From NCBI GenBank assembly GCA_048213135.1, contig PS015218.1, forward strand, positions 103,817 to 148,926: a DNA stretch of 45,110 nt, read 5' to 3'. The position numbers and the translations under genes are program-made. Origin of the DNA: Reclinomonas americana ATCC 50394. Lineage: Eukaryota > Jakobida > Jakobea > Jakobida. Shown piece after piece: positions 33,701-43,700 of the stretch; the first letter of the stretch is position 1, and the number at the start of each line of letters is the position of its first letter. A model generated the notes under the pieces. It worked only from the letters and a program-made list of their open reading frames with translations. It was not told the origin of the DNA and did not search any database.

Positions 33701-35554
33701 CTCCGTCGGGTGTGGCGGCAAGCGACTTTGAGCAGGTGTCGGCCGAACTGCGCGAGATGAAGACGAACAACAGCCTGCTGCGCGAGGAGGTCAAGTCGAT
33801 GCAGTCGCGTGTGCAAGAGTCGAACATGCAGTGCGATCTGTGGCACCAAAAGGCGCTGGAGTACGAGCGCCAGAGCCAGGCGGTGCGCGAGGCCTTCCAG
33901 CAGCGCGAGCAGACGATGCAGAGCACGAATGTGCAGCTGTCGAACCAGCTGCGCCAGATGCAGGAGGTCATTGAAGTGATCTCCGAGCAGCGCCGCTCGC
34001 TGCAGCGCGACAACGAGGCACTGACGGCACGCCTGGAGCAAACGCAAACGCAAGTGGCGCAAGTCAACGAAGGCGTGCAGCGCAACTCCAAGGACGCCGA
34101 GGAGCGTCTGCGACGCCTGCAGGCTGAAAGCGTTGCGTGCGATAGGAGTAGGTTGGTTTGCTCAATTCACTCTGTTCGCTCACACTCGTCTTGTGATGCA
34201 ACCAACAGCGCGAGCTGGAGGCCAAGCTGCGCGAGGTCACCGAGGACCGTGACACGTGCCGCCTGCGGGCTCAAAAGCTGGAGAACCAGCTGAAGACCAT
34301 GGAGCACGCGTTCGAGAAGGCACGGCAAGAGGTGGATGTCCGCGATCAGCGCCAGATTTCGCTGGAGAGCAGTTTGGAGGACGTCCGTCAGGAGGCCGTG
34401 CAGGCACGCGAGCTGCGTCGCCAGAACGAAGACCTGCGAACTGAGACCGAAGTCCTGCGTCGCCAACACGCGGAGACGTCGTCGGCTTTGAGCGACCTGC
34501 GTGCTCAGCTGAACGAGTATGCGGCGGCCTCGGAGGACCAGTGCCATCAGCTCATGTCGCGCAATCATCTGTTGACTCGCGAGGTGAGGAGGGAGAAAAT
34601 GAGAGAAGAGAGAGAGCTTCATTTATGTTCTTGTATGTGCTCACTCGATACGCAGTTGTCGGAGCTGCAACACCGATACGAGTCGGAGCGCCAGGCGTTC
34701 CTGCTGAAGCTGCAGGCGGCGGCTGACGATCGCAATGCGCTGCTCGGCAGCCATCACACGCAAATGTCGGCCATGGAGCACGCCGTGCGCCAGTGCAAGG
34801 ACCAGATGCGCAAGACCGAGGAAGCCAACAATGTGCTCACCGGTCAGCGACGCAACCTGCAGACAGAGCTGGCGCGCCTGCAGAACGAGATGCAACAGGT
34901 TGGTGACGATCTTTCGTGACACACACACACACACACGGATCCCAATTCACTCACGTTTCCTTCTCCCCTCGTGTAGCACATTCTGGCCGGTTCGCACGCC
35001 TCGGTGACGTCGTACATGAACACCACCATCGAGTCGATGCAGAAGCGCCTGCGCGATGCCGAGCAGGAGAACCAGCGTCTGCAGGTGGTGGCCGATGCGG
35101 CTCGCAAAGAGGGCGAGGATGCCACGGCGCAATTGCTGCAGCATCTGTCCGAGTTGTCGGCCAGCTCGCAGGCGTTTGAGGACACGAAGGTTTGGTGCCG
35201 TCGCCGTCTTCTCCTCCTCCTCCTGCTTTTCGAAGACCTTTGGCTCACCTGTCTCCCCTCCAGATGGCCAATCTGCGTCTCGAGAACGAAATCACTCGCC
35301 TGCAGGTCGAGTTGCATTCGCTGCGCCAGGAGACCGACGAGTACCGCAACGCCATGGAGCGCGACGGCTATGCCAGCGTGCACGGCGGTGGCGGTGGCGG
35401 TATGGCACAAGCTGCCGCAGCCGCGGCGCCGTCGGCGTCTCGTTCGCGTGAGTTGCGCATGACTCTGCTCGAGCGCAAGGTCCGCGAACTGGAGGACGAG
35501 AATCAGCGACTGCTGACCGCACCGGCGGTCGGCTCGCAGAGATATGCGCCATGA
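27732..35554 (+). CDS. Giant coiled-coil protein (about 2250 residues), rootletin/centrosomal-like
   Basis: Exons: 27732-27788, 27858-28085, 28158-28682, 28760-29071, 29165-30158, 30238-30468, 30549-30965, 31044-32636, 32704-33214, 33283-33620, 33694-34131, 34209-34583, 34656-34898, 34977-35189, 35264-35554. The first 300 residues are low complexity (Ala/Thr/Pro, one Gln run). From about VRENERLRARAERAERERDA onward nearly the whole protein is heptad coiled coil rich in Glu, Gln, Leu and Arg, ending in a short Gly/Ala-rich tail and SQRYAP-stop. Length and composition suit a structural filament such as ciliary rootletin, CEP250 or a tethering factor, but repeats of this type match many families and I cannot name an orthologue. 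Two 20-N gaps occur (29138 in an intron, 29715 in an exon); the frame differs across the second, so its true length is not 20. Introns at 28086, 33215, 33621 and 34132 start GTTGCG. Confidence 0.85.
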
Positions 35555-35895
35555 GTGTGTGTCATCTTGCCTCACCCCCCTTTAATGTTTTTCCCATTGT
35601 TCAATTAGGTTGTTATGTGTGTGTGTTGTTTTTTTAAGAAATGTTTTGCTCCCGGTCGTGTGTGACTTATATTTTTCCCTTCACCTTTTATGCGTCACTT
35701 GCCACCCGCTGTACACCTCCGCATGCTTGTTTGTCGAGAAGAAATTGTGTTGTTTGAAAATACAAGCAAGTGGAAATCCTTTATGAGACAGGGGAAGAGG
35801 GGAGGCGAAGGAGTCGGAAAAATGATCACTTGTCCCGCGTCAAATAAGGTCCTCGTTCCTCACACACGCCACACAAAGAAGAAAGGGGGAGAAAG
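35555..35895. other. Intergenic region, coiled-coil gene to Josephin gene
   Basis: These 341 bases lie between two plus-strand genes. The first half is T-rich (TTTTTTTAAGAAATGTTTTG near 35630-35649), consistent with a 3' untranslated region and poly(A) signals of the coiled-coil gene. The second half is A/G-rich and precedes the Josephin start. No other feature is seen. Confidence 0.5.
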
Positions 35896-37488
35896 ATGGC
35901 CGGCAGTCATGGACTCGATCTGCCTCGCTTCCTGCACTCGGTGTACTTTGAGTCGTTGCGTGCCACGAGTGAAAAGTGTGCCGGCGCCTCACAAAACACG
36001 CACACTCGTTTACACATGCAAACGCAGACAAGAGATGGCCATGTGTGCAGTGCACGCAGTCAACTCGCTCCTGCAAGGTACCGCTATCATGCACACAATG
36101 CTCACACACTTTGCATTGCTTTTCTCACTTTCAATGATAAGGCGCCTATGTGACCGAGGTTGATCTCGCCGATCTTGCACGCCAGGTGGAGGCACAAGAG
36201 GCGAGAGCGATCGCCGACGTGCTGGGATCCGACTCGCAGGCGTACCTCGACTACCTGGGCGTTGCGTTCACACATGGTGTGTGTTGCACTGTGTGAGGAC
36301 GACGACTGACAGCTGTGAGATCGCAGCGCGACAGTGAGCACATGTCGCCCGACGGAAACTTTTCTGTTGTGTACTCGACCGCGAGAGTGTGTGTATGTGT
36401 GTTGCGCTGATGCACCTCTGTGTGTGCGCGCGCGCAGGTGCAAACCATCCAGGCGGCACTCGATCCGTGGGAACTGCAGCTGCTGACGATTGACGGGGAG
36501 GGAGCGGATCGAGCTGCCATTCGACGAGCTCCCGAGTCCGAGACGGCCTTGTTGCGTCGTCGAAGGGGGGAGAGTGAGTGAGCAGTGCTGTGTGTTGACG
36601 CACTGCGGCATGCACAGTTTGTGCAACCAGGGCAATCACTGGTTCGCCATGCGACACTTTGGAGCGGCGTTAGGTGGACCCTGGCTCAACCTGAACAGCT
36701 GCCTGAAGCAGCCCGAGTTGCGTAGGGCATTGCTCAGCACCGCCGTTGAATGTGCACACAGCTGATCGCCTGTCTCTTCGTGCACCAGGTTCGTGTCGGA
36801 CTTTTACCTGGCCGCCTTTATTGAGCAGCTTCGTCTCGAGGGGTACACCGTGTTTGCCGTGCGCGGTGAGTCGATCCGCTCACTACTACTACCTCTTCCT
36901 CCTTGCTGGTGACTCACTTGGCTGTGGCACACAGGCAATTTGCCGCCGTGCGATGCCGACGAAATGGCGATGCAACTCAAGCTCGAGGAGTTTGAGCGCG
37001 AGGCACCACCGCCGTCACCGGCCGATCAGCAGAACCCGTTTGCGGTCAGTCCGGGACTGCGTCGAGTGGCGTCGGAGACGGATGAGTTGATTCAGCGTGC
37101 GCTGCGCGAGAGTCTATACTCGGGCGTCGGCTCACCCGGCGATCCGCTGCCGACCATCACCCGCCGCTCGCCGATGGGATCCCCAACGGGTTCTTCGCCA
37201 GCACCTCCGGAGCCATCAGCTCGTGAACCTGCTGCTGCAGCGGTGGTCATTCCCGAATGTCCGCCCGAGCCGCCAGCCGGCGAGGGTGTGGTGACGATCA
37301 AGTTCCGATGTCCGGCGTACGCGGCAGTGCACAACAAAGTGCGCCGCTTCTCGAGCTCATCGCCGTGCCAGGTGCGTCGCCAGCGCAGCAACGCTNNNNN
37401 NNNNNNNNNNNNNNNGTTCTCGCGCTGCAAGATGGTGGAGGCTGCGTGCAACCGGAAGCCGGTGGTCTGCATCTGCGAGGCGCAGTAA
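35896..37488 (+). CDS. ATXN3: Ataxin-3-like Josephin deubiquitinase with UIM and probable UBX-like end
   Basis: Cysteine protease that removes or edits ubiquitin chains. Exons: 35896-35954, 36028-36077, 36142-36260, 36327-36365, 36438-36550, 36618-36716, 36789-36865, 36935 onward (possible donor at 37372, then a 20-N gap and a terminal stretch to TAA at 37486-37488). Josephin landmarks: VYFESQEMAMCAVHAVNSLL with oxyanion Gln and catalytic Cys; DSEHMSPDGNFSVQTIQAAL; FLCNQGNHWFAMRHFG with catalytic His; WLNLNSCLKQPE with the Asn; IEQLRLEGYTVFAVRGNLPP. A ubiquitin-interacting motif follows (TDELIQRALRESLYSG). Then VVTIKFRCPAY...KVRRFSSSSPCQ resembles the start of a UBX domain, which would link it to p97/VCP, as in apicomplexan ataxin-3 proteins; the gap hides the rest. 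Four introns start GTTGCG; the first one restores the Q-x5-C spacing. Confidence 0.92.
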
Positions 37489-37523
37489 TCGAAAATGACC
37501 TGCACCAATGTCAGCACAGGAGC

Positions 37524-37556
<33 letters not shown>

Positions 37557-37801
37557 NNNNNNNNNNNNNNNNNNNNACTCTCGATGCCAGTGGTCTCCGT
37601 GGGCAGGTGCTCGTGCTGGTCGATGCCATGTGATTTTGTAACTTTAGATGCAATCCACAACCACAGTAAGAGGAGGAATGAGTACACCATGCTGATACAA
37701 TCATTCAACAACATCGAGAAAAAACAATCAGCACGGCGCTTGTTCTCTCTGCACGCGAACGTGAGAGGCTTGTTGCGTAAAAAAGAAGGCGGCTCGGTCG
37801 G
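37489..37801. other. Convergent intergenic region with GA microsatellite and gap
   Basis: Lies between the Josephin stop and the carrier stop (opposite strands). It contains (GA)n at about 37525-37556 that runs directly into a 20-N gap (37557-37576), which probably broke on the repeat, and then AT-richer unique sequence. No gene is seen. Confidence 0.7.
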
Positions 37802-38966
37802 TTAGCCGGCGGCGAGGCGCACAAGCGCCTCGTACACCATCAGCGCAATGCCAAACAGCGGCCCGATGATGAGTACACGCGGCGTGGCGCCGCGGAACAG
37901 ACCCTTCATGCCCTCATCCTGGTACAGCTTGGCAGCCGTCGGCATAATGTACAGCTTGACAGGCGAGTGCTGGATCTTGGTCTTGATGCAGTCGGCCGGT
38001 GTCGACAGGAAGGCGGCCACCATACCTATGTCACGATAAGGAAAGGAGAAGGAGCGTGTGAAATGCAGGGTGACGCACCGGCAGCCGTGCTGGCCGTCAG
38101 CGTCTTCAGCGGGCCGAGCGAGCCCGTCTCCTGGTACCACGTCTGCTTGCCTTTTGTGCATGAAGAGAGTGCGTGTGTGTGAGAGAGAGAGAGGGCGACA
38201 CGCACACCGTGAGCCGCGCGCGCTCACCCATGGCATACATCGCAAAGTACATGATCGAGAATGGCACATCACGCAGCAGCGTGGCGCACGTGCCACGGTA
38301 AACGCCGGCCAGTCCGCCCACCGTCTTGTAGGTGTCCGCAAGTCCCTTACCGCCGGTCTGCCCACCGATCTTGAAGAGCTCCATCGGCGTGGTGACAATC
38401 ACCTGGCACATGCCGGCGAAACCACCAGCAAACATCTCCTGCGCAATCTTGCCGGGCGTGGTGTCGTTGCAGCCGAGTCTGCGCCTTGTTACATCGTTGA
38501 CGGTGATCTTCAGCGCCTTCTCCGGGCTGTCGCGCGAGTCAGCGCACGCAGGAGAGAAGAGCAAGAGAATGGGGGGAAAGAAAGACGCAACATGATACCA
38601 ATGAGGTTGGCGGGCAGACCGTGATACAATCGCAGGTAGCCCTCGCGCGGCACAATGTCGCGCAGAGCGGCTCCAATGGTGCCATACACGCCATTCTGGA
38701 TCAGAGTCTTGCACGTGTCCAGTGGGAACATGCAGCTGGCGCCTGGAACAAACAAACAAACAACAATGATGATGATTACAATGAAACGGAATCCGTGAAT
38801 CGTGTGAGTAAAGAGAGAGTGTGAGAGTGTATGTGTGTGTGTGTGTGTGCCACGCACCGACCATGCCAGAGAAGCCAGAGAAGAGCAGCTTGGTGCCGAA
38901 ACTCAGCTTGGCGAGGCGCGCCTGGCGCTCTTCCTCGGCCTTGGCCGCAGCAATGCCTGGGCTCAT
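37802..38966 (-). CDS. SLC25A22: Mitochondrial carrier, glutamate carrier (GC/SLC25A22) type
   Basis: Six-helix inner-membrane transporter, most like the glutamate:H+ symporters or the carrier part of aspartate/glutamate carriers. Exons (complement): 38858-38966, 38592-38742, 38228-38526, 38079-38150, 37802-38025; phases close to 284 residues. The three signature repeats are present: FPLDTCKTLIQ, TPMELFKIGGQ and TPADCIKTKIQ. Between them are family-specific segments: PEKALKITVNDVTRRRLG, GFAGMCQVIVTTPMELFK, ATLLRDVPFSIMYFAMYA and GPLFGIALMVYEAL. Third-repeat residues that decide the substrate need an alignment, so aspartate/glutamate cannot be excluded. The intron at 38591 starts GTTGCG. The ATG at 38966 directly follows a CACACAG that could be an acceptor, so a 5' untranslated exon is possible. 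Confidence 0.85.
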
Positions 38967-39295
38967 CTGTGTGAGAGAGAGGGAAGGAGAGCAGGTGAGT
39001 TGTGGTGTGTTGCACAGCTGTTGTCTTGTGCGCGCACACACCGCAAAAACTTTTGTGTTCGTCTGTCCACAACTCCGTCCGTCTCATTCAATGGACGCCG
39101 TTTCTGTGCACGCCACGACCTGCTTCCTTCTCTTTCGGCAGACAAAAGAGATGCCTTTTTGCTTGCGGTTGTTTTTATAATGTACGACACGAGAGAGAGA
39201 GAGAAAGAGAGGAGAGGAGAGAGAGAGAGGAGAGGGAGTGGAAAAATGACACAACAAAATAATGTAGAGTTGCACGATCGGTGCAGAGGCAGCGG
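38967..39295. other. Intergenic region between the carrier and DNALI1 (both minus strand)
   Basis: These 329 bases should hold the carrier promoter and the DNALI1 3' untranslated region. A GA-rich low-complexity stretch lies at 39190-39238 (GAGAGAGAGAGAAAGAGAGG). Near 39251-39265 the minus strand reads ATTATTTTGTTGTGTC. No gene is seen. Confidence 0.5.
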
Positions 39296-40603
39296 TTACT
39301 TGGACACGTTGGCCAGGCCCTCCAGTTGCGCCTTGAGCTGCTGGTTCTGCTTGCGCAAGAACGTCATTTCATCCTGCAAAGCGGAGGTGAGCACACAACG
39401 ATCAGCCGCTGTCTGTGGTCGGTGGTGCAAACCTGATGCGTCTTCTCATCGAGTGCCCTCCGCTCGGCCTCCTTCTTGGCATTGGCCTCGATACGGGCCT
39501 TGAGTTCCTGCACCTGTCGCGACAGCTCCTCCTTCTCGCTCTCCAGATGCAACACTCGCCTCTCCAGCTCGCCCTTGCCCTGCTCCGCCTGCAACGCCTT
39601 GCGCATACCAAACGCAATGGCGCTCTCATACAGCGTCCGGTACGCCGCCACCGTCATTCGCATCTCATCGCGCACACGCAGCAGCAACAGTCCACGCTCC
39701 GCGCACGTAATCGTCACTTGTCGAATCAACTCGTCTGACACAAAAAGAGGCAAATGAGCTACAAGTAGTGTNNNNNNNNNNNNNNNNNNNNNNNNNNNNN
39801 NNNNNNNNNNNNNNNNNNNNNNNNNNNNNNNNNNNNNNNNNNNNNNNNNNNNNNNNNNNNNNNNNNNNNNNNNNNNNNNNNNNNNNNNNNNNNNNNNNNN
39901 NNNNNNNNNNNNNNNNNNNNNNNNNNNNNNNNNNNNNNNNNNNNNNNNNNNNNNNNNNNNNNNNNNNNNNNNNNNNNGTAAGAAAGGAAAGGAAGGAGGG
40001 GGCGCACCAAAGCACTGTCCATAGAGCTCCTCGCGAATGGGGCAGATGCCGGTCTCGCGGGCCTGTCTGCGCTTGAGCTGCTGATCGAGGTACTCTTGCA
40101 GGTTGATCACGTCCAAGCGTGTGCCGGGCGTGCTCGACACGTACTGAATCCACTTCTGCCCGCCCTCGTCCCACTCGCGCGGCGGCAGAATCGAGTTGAG
40201 AATGTCCTCGGTTTGCGCCATTTGTGACTTTTCCTGCACGGGCGGCAGAGTGCCACCCTAACAAAGAGAAAGAAAGAAAGAAAGAAAAGGCATCAAGTCA
40301 GTTTACAAAAAAATCAAAAGGCGGGAGAAGAGATGAAAGANNNNNNNNNNNNNNNNNNNNGACACAGGCGAGAGAGCTTGCTCTTCTCTTGTTGCTCAGT
40401 GTGCGTGTGTGTGTGTGTGTGCAAGAGAAGGAGAAGGCGCGCCATGGCGGTGACAGATCTCTCTCTCTTCTCTTCTCTCTCACCTTTGCGCCTTTCCGGT
40501 TGACGCCCTTGACCTTCTTCTTGGACTCGCTGACGAGCACTGCAGGCTCGTAGCGCACCAGCGACGGGGCCGCTTGTGGCACACCAGATGATGATCCAAT
40601 CAT
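39296..40603 (-). CDS. DNALI1: Axonemal dynein light intermediate chain p28
   Basis: Inner-arm dynein subunit of motile cilia and flagella. Exons (complement): 40484-40603, 40008-40257, 39433-39734, 39296-39373; phases close to 249 residues, close to the usual family length. Conserved runs: LVRYEPAVLVSESKKK; DILNSILPPREW; IQYVSSTPGTRLDVINLQEY; RQARETGICPIREELYGQCF; DELIRQVTITCAERGLLLLR; VRDEMRMTVAAYRTLYESAI; AFGMRKALQAEQGK; then a coiled coil ending LRKQNQQLKAQLEGLANVSK-stop. This matches animal and algal p28 nearly throughout. Intron 1 contains a 20-N gap and a GT repeat; intron 2 contains the 206-N gap, so no coding sequence is missing. It shares a 193-base promoter with VPS33A. Confidence 0.97.
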
Positions 40604-40796
40604 TTGTCACTCGCACTCTCACTGACACACACTCACACAAACAGAGAAAGCAAGAGGGGATACTAGACGCAGTAGTGGTACAACAACAGCAACAGCAAAC
40701 GAGCGAGGAGCGCGCGCTTTTCTTCAAGTTAAACGACCAGCGGAATCCGTCGCTTGCAATGGACTGGTGGATTTCGCGCTCACACTGCCTTCTTCC
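40604..40796. promoter_or_regulatory. Divergent promoter (DNALI1 / VPS33A)
   Basis: These 193 bases lie between the DNALI1 ATG (40603, minus) and the VPS33A ATG (40797, plus). Contents: an AC-rich patch (ACACACTCACACAAACAG) and a CAACAACAGCAACAGCAAAC stretch. No TATA box is seen. An upstream in-frame ORF from 40767 begins with GTG, so the ATG at 40797 is the sensible start. Confidence 0.4.
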
Positions 40797-43700
40797 ATGG
40801 CCAACACGGCGTCGCTTGCCAACAGCGTGATCAACCTGCTTGCGTTGCGCGAGGCCACGCGACATGAGCTCATGGATGTGCTGGGCTCGGTGTGTGTGTG
40901 TGTTCCGCGCGCGCAAACATGTCTCTCTCTCTTTGTGTGTGACACTCTCTGCCTCTGTGCGTGTGTGTGTGTGCGTGCAGATGAATGGCAAGAAGGCGCT
41001 GATTCTCGACCCGCAACTCATTGGCCCGCTGGATCACATTGCGGAGGTTTCTCTCCTGCGAGTTGCGTCTGATAGACTTCTTCTTGTCTCTCTCTCCACT
41101 CTCTCACACTCTCTCTTTTGTGTGTGATTAGGAGAATGGAGTGGAGAGCATCTTCCGTTTGTCGCCTGAGCCGGTGCCGACGGATCTCAAGAATTTTCTG
41201 TACTTGGTGCGACCGCGCATGGAGCTCATGCGGGATATTGCGGCGCACATTCATGCGCATCAGGAGGCCGGCACGGCCTCGAATCGGTGTGTGGGAGAAG
41301 GAGGGGAAAGGGGGAGCAGAAGGGGGGGAGAGGCAAAGGGGGAAAAGGCGGAGAGGCGGAAATACGTCTGTCTGTTCGAGCTGTCAGAGCTCTCGTGTCT
41401 GGAGAGAGAGCGAGAGAGGCTGAGTTGAGGAGCAGCAAGGCTTGCTGTGAGAGTGTAGTCTTGCATCTCATTCGCAACTCGCCATGCGAATAGAGGGAGA
41501 GGAGGGGGGAAATACGTCTGTTCGACCTGGCAGAGTGGCTCGTGTCTCGCCCGCAACTACTGACATACGTGCGAAGAGAAGCGAGATAGCGTTGAGGAGC
41601 AGCAAGGCTCGCTGAGTGAGAGTGCAGTCTTGCATCTCATCTGCAACTCGCCATGCAGAAAGAGGGAGAGGAGGGGGAAATACGTCTGTTCGAGCTGTCA
41701 GAGCTCTCGTGTCTCGCCCGCAACTACTGACATTCGTGAGGAGAGAAAGAGCGAGGGACAGAGTTGAGGAGCAGCAAGGCTTGCTGAGTGAGAGTGCAGT
41801 CTTGCATCTCATCCGCAACTCGCCATGCAGAGAGAGGGAGAGGAGGGGGGACATACGTCTGTTCGAGCTGTCACAGTGGCTCGTGTCTCGCCCGCAACTG
41901 CTGACATACGTGCGGAGAGAAGCGAGATAGCGTTGAGGAGCAGCAAGGCTCGCTGAGTGAGACTGCAGTCTTGTGCTTTATGCAACTCACCATGCGGAGA
42001 GAGAGAGAGAGAGAAAGAGAGAGGGCTCGAGGAAGACTGCAGTCTTGAGCCTCACAGCTGAAATAGTCGCAACCTGCATTCAGTGCATTGCAGAGAGTGA
42101 ATGACAGGAGCAGCTTTCCTTGCAGCTGAGGAACGCATTCGCACGTTGATGACGACAACCATCTACACGATGCATGCTGTCGTGCAATCTAGCACTGTGT
42201 CTCTCTCTGTATGTGTGTGTGCGTCTCTCTTCTTCTCTCGCCCACACACACACACAGCGAGAGAGAGAGAGGGAGATTCCTCGCACAGAAGCTGGGTCAC
42301 TCTGGTTCAGGAGCGAGATGCAACCAACCCGTGTCTCCCTCTCTTCCTTTCTCTCTCTCTCTCCTCTCCCATCTTCTCTTTCCCTTCCCCCCTCTCCCTT
42401 CCCCTCTCCCTCTCCCTCTCCCATTCTCGCTCCCTCCCCCTCCACTGACCTCTTGACTTGCATACACGCAGAAACTACTCGGTGTTCTTTGTGCCGCGTC
42501 GCACACTGATCTGCGAGCGCGTGCTGGAGGAGGAGGGTGTCTTTGGCAATATCCTTTTTCCCCCCACCCACCCATCCGTCTTCTGCGTTACAATGTTGTT
42601 CGTCCTTGACTCTGCTGTCTTTCTCTTCCCCTCGCTGCACGTGTGACGACTGGTGAGTTCAACATGACGTTCCTGCCGTTCGACGACGACATTCTGTCGA
42701 TGGAGTTGGAGAGCTCGTTCCGCGAGTGTTTCTTGGTGTGTTGACTCTCGCCTCTGATGCTGGTGTGTGTGGATGGATAACTCACGTGCGCGAATCGTGC
42801 AGGAGGGCGACCGCACCTCGTTGTACTACGTGGCGCGTGGCCTCGTGTCACTACAGCTGGTGTTTGGCACCATTCCACACATAAAAGCCAAAGGCGACTG
42901 CGCCAAGGTCTGTCTCTTCCTCCGCCACTACCACCACCTCCTCGTTGACTCATCGACTGATAACTCGGCGCAGCATGTGTATGATCTCATGACACGCATG
43001 AGAAAGGAGTCGCCGAGAGACGTGTTTGCTGCGCCACCAGAAATCGACTCACTGTTCCTGCTCGACCGCACCGTGGACATGACGACACCACTCATCACGC
43101 AGCTGACATACGAGGGCCTCATTGATGAGATTTTCGGTGTCTCGCACGGCTACGTCGACATTGAGGTGCGATGACCGAGTTATTCATCACGTCGCCCGTA
43201 TTTGTACATGACCCTTGCCATCGCCCACAGGTGGAAGTGCCGATTGCTGATCCGGCGGCTGGCGGAGAGGGTGGCGAAGGCAGCAGCAGCGCGGCTTCGT
43301 CTGCCACACAGCGCAAGAAACAAAAGATCCCGCTGAACTCGAACGACCGAGTGTTTGTCGACATCCGCGACCAGAACTTTGCCGCCGTCGGTGCCATCCT
43401 CAACCGCAAGGCCCTGTACATCAACGAGAACTACGAGGCGCGGCATCGCGTGCAGACGGTCAGCGAGATTCGCGATTTCATGAAGCGCTTCCCGCACTTG
43501 CAAGAGGAGCACCGCTCTCTCGGCTGGCACATCCAGCTGGCGCAGCGCATCACCGAGGTCACCAACGAGAAGGACTTCCGACAGCACCTCTCCATCGAGC
43601 AAGGTACGACGAGGAGCAGCCGTTTGCAGGAGTGTGGTTGTTTGTTGATTGACCAGCGCAGACATTATTCTGGGCGAGAACGAAAAGGCGGTGCAGGAGT

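Noticed and set aside
41345-42060. CRISPR-like array
   Set aside because: The unit is about 170 bases, fully repetitive with no unique spacers, and lies in a eukaryotic intron.
42080-42640. Minus-strand Glu/Arg/Gly-rich ORFs
   Set aside because: Antisense of CT/GA low-complexity intron sequence in VPS33A.
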